Shown one piece after another: positions 31,457 to 38,838 of a DNA stretch of 64,000 bases. The stretch is taken from contig JANQNG010000031.1 of the NCBI GenBank assembly GCA_028279685.1, positions 1 to 64,000 on the forward strand. Reading direction: 5' to 3'. A model generated the notes under the pieces. That model saw nothing but the letters and a program-made list of their open reading frames with translations, ran no database searches and was not told the DNA's origin. Each line of letters opens with the position of its first letter. The stretch's first letter is position 1. Origin of the DNA: Candidatus Nanoarchaeia archaeon (GTDB taxonomy: Archaea; Nanobdellota; Nanobdellia; Woesearchaeales; SKIA01). The position numbers were made by a program, and so were the translations under genes.

Positions 31457-33352
31457 ATGTGTGGAATATGTGGTATTGTGGACTTGAAAGGAGGCTCAGT
31501 TAAGAAATCTGCAGTGAGAGCTATGTGTAATAGTATGAAGCATCGTGGTCCTGATGGTGAAGGCCAAGAAATCAAAGGAAATGTAGGCTTTGGCCATAGA
31601 AGATTAAGTATTATAGATTTGAGCCTGAAAGGTAAACAACCTATGAAGACTGCTGATGGGAGATACTGGATTACGTTCAACGGAGAGATCTACAACTACA
31701 AAGAGCTCAAGAAGAAGCTTCCGAAAACCACATTCAAATCTAACTCAGACACTGAAGTTGTGCTGCAATTATACGCAAAATACAAAGAAAAATGCCTAAA
31801 TTTCCTGCGAGGGATGTTCGCTTTTGCTATCTATGATTTCAAAGAAAAAACATTATTCATAGCAAGGGACCACGCAGGACAAAAACCACTAATCTATACA
31901 ACATACAATAACCAATTCTGCTTTGCTTCTGAAATTCCTGCTCTTTTGACATTAGACATAAAGAAAAAGATCAATCCAAAAGCATTGCAGCTATTTTTAA
32001 CTTACAATTATCGCCATGTGCCAGATCCTTATACCATCTTCGAAGGAATACAGAAACTTCCTCCTGCAAGTTATGCATTCATCGACAGAAAAGGAACTAT
32101 AACCATCAAACAGTACTGGAAACCAAACTTCAAAAAACAGAACATATCACTGAAGAAAAAGATAAAGGAATACCTCCAGTTAACAAAAGCATGCGTCAAT
32201 CTCACGCAAGTCTCTGATGTTCCTGTAGGAGCATTGCTTTCAGGAGGGGTTGATTCTTCTACCATAGTGCACTTCATGGACAAATCATATCAGCCGAAAA
32301 CCTACGCTGTCGGATTCAATAAAAAGGATCCTGAGCTTGCAAGAGCAAAAATCGTTTCGAAGAAATACAAAACAAAACATTATGAACATTTGTTCTCCAT
32401 GCATGATATGCAATCATATGTGCACCTTTTACATACATATGGAGAACCCTTGAATGTCATGCAGTCAGTCTATTTGAACTCGCTCTGTAAGGAGATAAAA
32501 AAAGATCTCAAAGTGGTCATAGGAGGCAATGGAGCAGATGAAATCTTCTATGGCTATGATGGCAGCAATAACCTGCTTGTCATCACGAAGCTTTTGCGAA
32601 TACTAAAAAAAATTCCCCGATGGTTTCTCACGATAATGAAAGCACCATTTCCTAAAAAATTCAAGTTTTTCCTAAGTCTTTCCAAATTACCAATAGGTAA
32701 GATCAAAGGACAACTGTATAGAACGTATGGGAAAGCATTAAGGAATAATCTCTATAGCAATAAAGCAAAGAAAGCTCTTGAAGATTTCGATGAAGGCAAC
32801 ATTATTGAGAAATACACAGCACAATGCAACGCAACATCATTCATTGAGCGATCTTACTATGCAGGTTTAATGAGTGAAAATCAACATTCTATCACTATTA
32901 TTGGCGATCTGGTCGGTATGCATCATAGCATTGAGATACGTTCTCCTTATTTGGATCACCACATGATTGAGTTTGCATCAGAATTACCTGTGCAGTACAA
33001 AGTCCCATCAATGACCAATAAAGAAAAGAACAAATACATCATGAAAAAATCCATGCAAGGAAAACTCTCCCAAGAAATCCTCTATGCAAAAAAGATGGGT
33101 TTTGGCTATAACATCGATTGGACAGAGTTTCTTAAGAAAGAGTTCAGAAAAAAAGCAGAACACATTCTGTTCAAGAGAAGCTTGCATAAAGAAGGTCTCT
33201 TCAATATGGAGTTTATCAGAAAAATATTCGAGAATCACGTGAAAGGAAAGAAGCATAACACACAATTACTATTAGGGTTGATTAGCTTCGAACTTTGGTA
33301 TGAGATGTTTTTCCTAGGCAAAAAACCTGCTGAGCTAGCAAAAACAATCTGA
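31457..33352 (+). CDS. asparagine synthase-type glutamine amidotransferase 1
   Basis: The protein has 631 residues from MCGICGIVDL; Cys2 is the glutaminase nucleophile, which fixes this start, and the frame upstream is not used. The N-terminal Ntn amidotransferase domain (to about 200, with KHRGPDGEG and FNGEIYNYKELK) precedes the ATP-pyrophosphatase domain with the loop GALLSGGVDSSTIVHFM. AsnB makes asparagine from aspartate and glutamine, but paralogues in glycan loci amidate other acids. The location, just before a glycosyltransferase and in front of the surface-glycan locus, makes a glycan role likely. A second member is at 48547. Confidence 0.93.
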   Translation: MCGICGIVDLKGGSVKKSAVRAMCNSMKHRGPDGEGQEIKGNVGFGHRRLSIIDLSLKGKQPMKTADGRYWITFNGEIYNYKELKKKLPKTTFKSNSDTEVVLQLYAKYKEKCLNFLRGMFAFAIYDFKEKTLFIARDHAGQKPLIYTTYNNQFCFASEIPALLTLDIKKKINPKALQLFLTYNYRHVPDPYTIFEGIQKLPPASYAFIDRKGTITIKQYWKPNFKKQNISLKKKIKEYLQLTKACVNLTQVSDVPVGALLSGGVDSSTIVHFMDKSYQPKTYAVGFNKKDPELARAKIVSKKYKTKHYEHLFSMHDMQSYVHLLHTYGEPLNVMQSVYLNSLCKEIKKDLKVVIGGNGADEIFYGYDGSNNLLVITKLLRILKKIPRWFLTIMKAPFPKKFKFFLSLSKLPIGKIKGQLYRTYGKALRNNLYSNKAKKALEDFDEGNIIEKYTAQCNATSFIERSYYAGLMSENQHSITIIGDLVGMHHSIEIRSPYLDHHMIEFASELPVQYKVPSMTNKEKNKYIMKKSMQGKLSQEILYAKKMGFGYNIDWTEFLKKEFRKKAEHILFKRSLHKEGLFNMEFIRKIFENHVKGKKHNTQLLLGLISFELWYEMFFLGKKPAELAKTI

Positions 33353-33386
33353 AAATACATATAAAGCAAAACGTATTGGTGTTATT

Positions 33387-34505
33387 ATGAAGAGAAAAAG
33401 AATCAACATATGTTTTTATCAGCTGTTTGCTTATCCTTTATTTAATCGGCAATCTACACTTGATTTCGGAGGAGGAGAATTACAGTATGCTCTTCTTGCG
33501 AAAGAACTTGCGAAAGATAAACAGTATGATGTGCATTTTGTGCTTGTAGGAGATACGCTCAAAAAAGAGGTTAGAAATGGTGTTACCTTACATAAAGTTG
33601 CAAAAGGTTCTGACAAGTCTTTTCTCTCCAAAGCGCTTGCATTGAAGAAAGCATACGCGCTGGTCAAGGAAATAAACCCTGATATATTAGTCTCAGGACC
33701 TGGAGGGATTCCTAGTTTTCCCGCATACAAAGCAGCTCAACAATGCTGTGCAAAAATCATCGGCAGAATAGGAACAGCGACAAGTGTTGATAAATCCTTC
33801 ATCAGAAGAGCTCCTCTCTCTACAAGATTGTCCTATGAATGGCAAGTTGCCTCTTGTGATAACATCATCGTTCAGCACAAAGAGCAACAGAAGCTGCTCA
33901 GGAAAAACTTCAGTGTTGAAGGAACAATCCTGAGGAACATGATAAATTTCCCTGCGAAAAAAAACCGTAAAAGAAAATGGATCCTTTGGGTTGGAAGATT
34001 AGTAAAAGTGAAAAGACCCGAACTTTTCATCAGACTAGCAAAAGACTTCCCGGATGAGCAGTTTGTCATGATTGCTCCAGGATACGGTGATGACTACGAA
34101 AGACGCATCAGAAAAGAAGCAGTTGCAACACCGAACATTTCATTTATTCCTCACGTCCCTTATCATAAAACAGGAAAATTCTTCGAGGAAGCTAAAGTTT
34201 TTGTGAACACATCTGAAAACAAAGAGGGGTTTCCCAATACTTTCATTCAAGCGATGGTTGCCAAAACACCAATACTAAGTTTTGTCTTTAACCCGGAAGA
34301 AATGATTACCAGGCATAAGCTTGGATGTGCCGCAAAGGAGAAATACAGCCTGATGAAAAAGCAGCTGAAAGAGCTTTTAAGAAACAAGACAAAATGGAAT
34401 CTGTATTCAAAGAACATTCACCAATATGGAAAACAGCACTACGATATCAAGCAAGGAATAAAGAAATTCAAGAACATAATAAAAAATACTCTATCTTGTG
34501 ATTAA
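33387..34505 (+). CDS. family 1-like (GT-B) glycosyltransferase
   Basis: The 372-residue protein has the two-domain GT-B layout. The N-terminal acceptor domain has a glycine-rich loop (LDFGGGELQYALLAKEL). In the C-terminal donor domain, ILWVGRLVKVKRPELFIRLA is the usual strand-loop of GT4 enzymes, and NTSENKEGFPNTFIQAMVAK holds the conserved Glu-(x7)-Glu-type nucleotide-sugar motif (EGFPNTFIQAM). It most likely adds a hexose to a lipid-linked surface glycan. It follows the amidotransferase by 34 bp in the same direction. The last 15 bp overlap the convergent EamA/SMR gene. Confidence 0.9.
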   Translation: MKRKRINICFYQLFAYPLFNRQSTLDFGGGELQYALLAKELAKDKQYDVHFVLVGDTLKKEVRNGVTLHKVAKGSDKSFLSKALALKKAYALVKEINPDILVSGPGGIPSFPAYKAAQQCCAKIIGRIGTATSVDKSFIRRAPLSTRLSYEWQVASCDNIIVQHKEQQKLLRKNFSVEGTILRNMINFPAKKNRKRKWILWVGRLVKVKRPELFIRLAKDFPDEQFVMIAPGYGDDYERRIRKEAVATPNISFIPHVPYHKTGKFFEEAKVFVNTSENKEGFPNTFIQAMVAKTPILSFVFNPEEMITRHKLGCAAKEKYSLMKKQLKELLRNKTKWNLYSKNIHQYGKQHYDIKQGIKKFKNIIKNTLSCD

Positions 34506-34835
34506 GAAAACACCTAGTATAATAGTTGCTAATCCAAACCATTTCACTGTCGGCATGGATTCTCCTAAGAACTTTGTTGCCATAAGCGCTGCCCAAATAT
34601 AACCTGTTGCTATAATAGGATACAAGACAGAGACATTGCCAAATTTTAGTGCATAAATAAAAATAAGTGCAGACATACCATAGAGAAACATCCCTAAGAT
34701 GACTTTCCAGTTCAACACCCAGCTAAAAACATTAATCGTGAGGCCACTTGAAGCCATTTTCCAGAGTATTTGTGCAGTAGCTCCCAATAATGCGCAAAAG
34801 AGAACTGCAATGATAGCCCATGTTCTGCTGTCCAT
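34491..34835 (-). CDS. SMR/EamA-type small transporter
   Basis: The 114-residue protein has four hydrophobic helices. It begins MDSRTWAIIAVLFCALLGAT and contains YGMSALIFIYALKFGNVSVLYPIIA, which fits the EmrE-like and ArnE/ArnF-like (undecaprenyl-phosphate-sugar flippase) branch of the DMT superfamily. In a glycan locus a lipid-linked sugar flippase role is more likely than drug efflux. It converges on and overlaps the glycosyltransferase gene by 15 bp. Confidence 0.85.
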   Translation of the reverse strand: MDSRTWAIIAVLFCALLGATAQILWKMASSGLTINVFSWVLNWKVILGMFLYGMSALIFIYALKFGNVSVLYPIIATGYIWAALMATKFLGESMPTVKWFGLATIILGVFLITR

Positions 34836-34894
34836 GATACTTGGGTTATAGCATTATTCTATAAAGTTTTCGTTATGAGAGTCAATGATATATA

Positions 34895-34993
34895 ATGCAT
34901 CACTGCCCAGCGAAGTACTCTCCATACACATACTTTTGCTCTAATCGGTTTGCATAAAGGAATATGGATACGACACGAAGCGCAGTGATGCAT
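34895..34993 (+). repeat. stem/box repeat, copy 7
   Basis: A perfect 12-bp terminal inverted repeat ATGCATCACTGC/GCAGTGATGCAT encloses box A CCCAGCGAAGTACTCT and box B GACACGAAGCG. An inner stem TCCATA/TATGGA is also present. It is the first of three consecutive copies in the 34.8-35.3 kb gap. Confidence 0.9.
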
Positions 34994-35003
34994 CTTAAAA
35001 AAA

Positions 35004-35119
35004 TGTCGCATGTGCTACGCCTCCTTGCGAAGTACTTGATTTGCACAAAGGAGACATATAATCGCGCGTCAACATTGGTCTGCTTATAAGGTACGGAGCG
35101 AGGCGTAACATATGTGACA
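35004..35119 (+). repeat. stem/box repeat, copy 8
   Basis: This copy has the longest terminal inverted repeat, 20 bp beginning TGTCGCATGTG and ending ATATGTGACA, with 17 Watson-Crick pairs and three transitions (two G-U compatible on the plus strand). Box A is CCTTGCGAAGTACTTG and box B GTACGGAGCG. An inner stem GTACTT/AAGGTAC is present. Confidence 0.88.
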
Positions 35120-35136
35120 ATTTCACAGATGCAATA

Positions 35137-35240
35137 ATGACAACACCACGCTCCGTTCCCATATATAATTTGATGCTCGAAATTGATTTTCACGCATAAT
35201 CAATCTAAGATTCTATGACTACGCTAGGTGGTGTTGTCAT
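35137..35240 (-). repeat. stem/box repeat, copy 9
   Basis: A perfect 13-bp terminal inverted repeat ATGACAACACCAC/GTGGTGTTGTCAT encloses, on the minus strand, box A CTAGCGTAGTCATAG and box B AACGGAGCG. The central TTATGCGTGAAAATC is shared with copy 2. Confidence 0.88.
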
Positions 35241-35282
35241 ATGAATAATTAAACCTCTTAAATTACAATCACAAACAGTAGA

Positions 35283-35297
35283 AAAATATATAAATAC
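35283..35297 (+). promoter_or_regulatory. TATA box of the carbamoyltransferase cassette
   Basis: AAAATATATAAATAC is centred about 30 bp before the ATG at 35320. Confidence 0.6.
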
Positions 35298-35319
35298 AAC
35301 ATCGTCGTTTCACTCTTTA

Positions 35320-35523
35320 ATGGAGTTTGAGAGGAGCAGAACAGCAGAGATCTGGGGTAAGAAAATTGGGTATATTATAGGATATCTTGTTTTTACTACA
35401 ATTCTCCATCTCATTCTAACATGGCTCAATAAACTTCCTGCATATTGGAATTATGGCTATTCACTTATTGGCACAGCCATTATTACACTCATAGGATTAG
35501 GTATTAAGAGGTTGCTTAAATGA
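35320..35523 (+). CDS. small membrane protein in carbamoyltransferase cassette
   Basis: The 67-residue protein has two hydrophobic helices (about 17-35 and 45-62) between charged ends (MEFERSRTAEIWGKK; GIKRLLK). It overlaps the next small membrane-protein gene by 4 bp (ATGA), so they are translationally coupled. Small membrane proteins of this kind regularly accompany NodU-type carbamoyltransferases. I cannot assign a named family to this one. The leaderless promoter is at 35283. Confidence 0.7.
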   Translation: MEFERSRTAEIWGKKIGYIIGYLVFTTILHLILTWLNKLPAYWNYGYSLIGTAIITLIGLGIKRLLK

Positions 35524-35756
35524 AACAATTCATGAACGGCATAAGACAGGGGTTTGGTGATTTCGGACACACTATTGCCACCATAGTCAACACCGTACTT
35601 TTATTCATTGTCTATATTATAGGAGCAGGCCTTACTTCCATCATTGCAAAAATCTTTGGAAAGAGATTTATGAAAACAAGTCTTCATAAAAAAAGCTATT
35701 GGACTGATCTTAACTTAAAAAAAGAAAAGATGGATAACTATTATAGACAATATTAA
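35520..35756 (+). CDS. small membrane protein (SxtJ-like) in carbamoyltransferase cassette
   Basis: The 78-residue protein has an amphipathic basic N-terminus, one strong hydrophobic segment (about 19-45, including IVNTVLLFIVYIIGAG), a basic stretch, and a C-terminus SYWTDLNLKKEKMDNYYRQY. The SYW...YYRQ tail resembles SxtJ-like proteins that sit beside NodU/CmcH carbamoyltransferases; the resemblance is by eye. It is coupled to 35320 by a 4-bp overlap and lies 12 bp before the carbamoyltransferase. Confidence 0.68.
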   Translation: MKQFMNGIRQGFGDFGHTIATIVNTVLLFIVYIIGAGLTSIIAKIFGKRFMKTSLHKKSYWTDLNLKKEKMDNYYRQY

Positions 35757-35768
35757 TGAGGTAACACA

Positions 35769-37529
35769 ATGTATATACTTGGCATAGGCTGCTACTACCA
35801 CGATGCATCGGCAACATTGCTAAAAGATGGTGTTGTTGTCGCAGCAGCAGAGGAAGAACGTTTCACAAGAAAGAAGCATGATGTACGTTTCCCTATCAAC
35901 GCTATTATGTATTGCCTGAAAAGCCAGAATATTACCGTCGATGATCTCGACTATGTAGGATTCTATGAGAAACCATTTCTAAAATTTGAGAGAGTGTTAT
36001 ATCAGCACCTTGAATACTTTCCTTTGAGTCTTAAAACCTTCTTAAGCAGCATACCTTCATGGATCAATCAAAAACTCCGTGTAATGCGAAGGATCAGAAA
36101 AACATTGAAGTACAAAGGAGATGTTCTTTTCATTCAGCATCATATGGCTCATGCAGCAAGTACTTTTTTGGCAAGTCCTTACAAGAAAGCAGCTATTGTT
36201 ACCGTTGATGGTGTTGGAGAATGGACCACTACGTCGTATGGTGTTGGCGATGGTAACAATATTCATCTAATGAAACATATTGCGTTCCCTCATTCAATAG
36301 GATTGCTTTATTCAACGATTACTGCCTACTTAGGCTTTAGTGTCAATAATTCAGAGTATAAAGTGATGGGATTAGCAGCGTATGGTATTATGGACAGAAA
36401 GAAAAATCCTTACTACAAGAAACTGCTCAAAGTCATTGATATCAAAGAAGATGGTAGCTTCCGATTTGATTTACGTTACTTTATCTTTCAACACGCAGAT
36501 AGAATGCCATCAAAAAAACTCTGCAAACTTCTTGGAGGCCCTATCTCAAGCAGAGATAGTGAAATGACACAGCGTCATAAAAATATTTCTGCTGCAGTAC
36601 AGCTTATCACTGAAGACATTCTTACTAATGTACTGAAACATGTGCATAAAGTAACAAAACTTGACAACATTGTCATTGCAGGTGGTGTTGCGTTGAACAG
36701 TGTCTATAACGGAAAAATCCTACGAAATACTCCATTCAAAAATATCTGGATACAACCTAATGCTTCTGATGGCGGAACCAGTATGGGCGTACCATTGTAT
36801 ATTTACAACACTCTTCTTGGGAAAAAGAGAAAATACCATCTGAAGGATGCCTACTTAGGCCCTTCCTTCACCACAAAACAGATTAAAAAATTCCTTGATA
36901 GCAATAAGATTAAGTACTCAACATTCAAGAACGACAAGGAATTAGTTCATAAGACTGTTGAACTTGTTTCAGGAGATAATGTGATAGGATGGTTTCAATA
37001 CGGGATGGAGTGGGGTCCTCGCGCATTAGGAGCAAGAAGCATTCTTGCTAATCCGTGCAATCCTAAAGCAAAAGAATTGCTGAATACCAAAGTAAAACAC
37101 AGAGAAAAATTCAGGCCTTTCGCACCAGTAGTCTGCGAAGATGACGCACTGAAGTATTTCGATTGCGATCTTCCTGTTCCTGAACCAACTGACTATATGT
37201 TGATGGTGTATCCTATTCATAAAAAATGGCATAAAAAAATTCCTTCGGTGACACATGTTGACGGCTCTGGCAGATTGCAGACGATACGAAGAAACCAAAA
37301 CCATCTTTATTATGACGTTATCAAAACTTTTGGAAAAAAAACAGGCATCCCTATTCTTATCAACACTTCATTCAATATTAGAGGAGAACCTATTGTATGC
37401 ACTCCTTATGATGCCTATAAGTGTATGATGGGCACAGGCATTGATTATTTGGTGATAGATAAATTCTTGGTCAAACGTGAAGATAATCCTCGTGATATGT
37501 GGGACAGCGAGAAATATGCCAAAGATTAA
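35769..37529 (+). CDS. NodU/CmcH-family carbamoyltransferase
   Basis: The enzyme transfers a carbamoyl group from carbamoyl phosphate, activated through ATP, to a hydroxyl, here probably of a surface glycan sugar. It has 586 residues. The N-terminal Kae1-like ASKHA domain begins ILGIGCYYHDASATLLKDG and has the metal-binding HHMAHAASTF and a glycine-rich IAGGVALNSVYNGKI. The C-terminal domain has WGPRALGARSILANP and FRPFAPVVCEDD, both signature segments. The last 14 bp overlap the SGNH gene. It is flanked by small membrane proteins on both sides of the cassette. Confidence 0.94.
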   Translation: MYILGIGCYYHDASATLLKDGVVVAAAEEERFTRKKHDVRFPINAIMYCLKSQNITVDDLDYVGFYEKPFLKFERVLYQHLEYFPLSLKTFLSSIPSWINQKLRVMRRIRKTLKYKGDVLFIQHHMAHAASTFLASPYKKAAIVTVDGVGEWTTTSYGVGDGNNIHLMKHIAFPHSIGLLYSTITAYLGFSVNNSEYKVMGLAAYGIMDRKKNPYYKKLLKVIDIKEDGSFRFDLRYFIFQHADRMPSKKLCKLLGGPISSRDSEMTQRHKNISAAVQLITEDILTNVLKHVHKVTKLDNIVIAGGVALNSVYNGKILRNTPFKNIWIQPNASDGGTSMGVPLYIYNTLLGKKRKYHLKDAYLGPSFTTKQIKKFLDSNKIKYSTFKNDKELVHKTVELVSGDNVIGWFQYGMEWGPRALGARSILANPCNPKAKELLNTKVKHREKFRPFAPVVCEDDALKYFDCDLPVPEPTDYMLMVYPIHKKWHKKIPSVTHVDGSGRLQTIRRNQNHLYYDVIKTFGKKTGIPILINTSFNIRGEPIVCTPYDAYKCMMGTGIDYLVIDKFLVKREDNPRDMWDSEKYAKD

Positions 37530-38676
37530 GCGAAAGAAAAAAAAGCATCGTGAACTGCTCAAGAATATTGCAACTTTCCTTATTGCGATGCTCATCTGTT
37601 TGATTCTTCTTGAGCTAGTCTCAAGAATAGTCATTAGAGATCATAACTATACAGAGTTTGATCCAGAACTGGGATCAAGACATATTCCTTATGATAGTGC
37701 TTGGCATTGCACAAATGAATTCTGCCATAAACATACCATCAATAACGCAGGCTTTCTCGATGATGATTTTTCAGAAGAGAAAGGAGATGAATTCAGAATT
37801 TTCATTTTCGGCGATTCTTTTATTGCCGCAGAACAAGTAGCTTCTGAAGATGCGATGCATATGCTATTGGAAAGCACACTGCAAGAAAAGAATGAAAACA
37901 TTGTTGTTTATAATTTCGGACATTCAGGATTCAGCACTGATCAATATTACTTAAGTCTGAAGAAATATGGAGAACGCTACAAGCCTGATCTTGTGTTGTT
38001 TGCAATCTTCACAGCTAATGATCTCCATGGCATGAACATGAAATTTAGTGGCAATATCTGCAAACCATTCTTTGAACTCGAAGGTAACACAGTTAAGCAA
38101 GTGGAAAGAACCTGCAGAGCATCAAGTTTCTTTGAAAGCATCAAAAAAGTGCTGAAGCATTCCCGTTTCGTAGAGTTTGTCTTTGAGAAAGGACTGCTGA
38201 TACGAAACAAGTTCCTAGTTTCACAAGGTGAAGAAGGTGTTCCTACTGCGTATCTTGTGTATGATCCTGACAACGAAGAATATCAGAACAGTTTCAAAGT
38301 GCATGATGCTCTTCTCCTCGCTGCAGAGCAATATAGTGAATCCCTAGGAGCCTCATTTGCTGTAGTAACATTACCTTCAAAAGAACAAGTCAATCCTGCT
38401 ATTTGGGATCAACTTAAGGAAAAATATCCTCCTCTTGCTGAAGAAGGTGTTGATCCAACATATCCTACAAAACGTATTGATCAGTTCTGTAAAGCAGCAG
38501 ATATTTCCTGCCTTCATCTGCTAGAACCTTTCAAAAGCGAATTTGAAAAAAATGGAAATGATCTCTATTTCTGGCACGATGGCCATTGGAACGAAGAAGG
38601 CAACAGGCTTGCAACTGAGCTAATAGATAATTTTTTAAATGAACAATTGCTCATTCCGGATCATGGCAAAGAATAG
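37516..38676 (+). CDS. membrane-anchored SGNH/GDSL-type esterase or acyltransferase
   Basis: The protein has 386 residues from the ATG at 37516 inside the carbamoyltransferase 3' end. A basic start and one TM helix (about 16-36) are followed by an extracellular SGNH fold. Block I is IFIFGDSFIAAEQV (catalytic Ser), block II-like NFGHSGFSTDQYY, block III FTANDLHGMN, and the terminal FWHDGHWNEEGNRL supplies the Asp-x-x-His pair. Such proteins add or remove acyl groups on glycans outside the membrane. It overlaps the next gene by 14 bp as well. Confidence 0.88.
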   Translation: MPKIKRKKKKHRELLKNIATFLIAMLICLILLELVSRIVIRDHNYTEFDPELGSRHIPYDSAWHCTNEFCHKHTINNAGFLDDDFSEEKGDEFRIFIFGDSFIAAEQVASEDAMHMLLESTLQEKNENIVVYNFGHSGFSTDQYYLSLKKYGERYKPDLVLFAIFTANDLHGMNMKFSGNICKPFFELEGNTVKQVERTCRASSFFESIKKVLKHSRFVEFVFEKGLLIRNKFLVSQGEEGVPTAYLVYDPDNEEYQNSFKVHDALLLAAEQYSESLGASFAVVTLPSKEQVNPAIWDQLKEKYPPLAEEGVDPTYPTKRIDQFCKAADISCLHLLEPFKSEFEKNGNDLYFWHDGHWNEEGNRLATELIDNFLNEQLLIPDHGKE

Positions 38677-38824
38677 ATCATTGCTCGGTGAGTTTTGGGG
38701 TTTTTTGATGGAGCGCAAAGCATGGTGGCTTGCACCAATCATTATTCTATTAGTAATTGTTGGCGCATTGATTATCTTCAGTCAGAGCAGCGCGTTGTCC
38801 CCGTTCATCTATGCGCTTTTTTAG
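38663..38824 (+). CDS. DUF5989-like small membrane protein
   Basis: The 53-residue protein starts MAKNRSLLGEFWGF and has a basic/Trp patch (MERKAWWLAPIII), one TM helix and the ending SQSSALSPFIYALF. This matches the DUF5989 pattern, a small protein found with carbamoyltransferase and SGNH genes in bacterial and archaeal glycan loci. It starts inside the SGNH gene (14-bp overlap), the same overlap length as the pair before it. The true start is ATG 38663, not the earlier in-frame codon. Confidence 0.85.
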   Translation: MAKNRSLLGEFWGFLMERKAWWLAPIIILLVIVGALIIFSQSSALSPFIYALF

Positions 38825-38838
38825 AATGGTGAACTATC

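Noticed and set aside
4472-35240. Stem/box elements as integron attC sites, MITEs or a CRISPR array
   Set aside because: There is no GTTRRRY-type core and no integrase nearby. The terminal arms are not conserved between copies, as MITE ends would be. Copies are scattered and in both orientations, without spacers.
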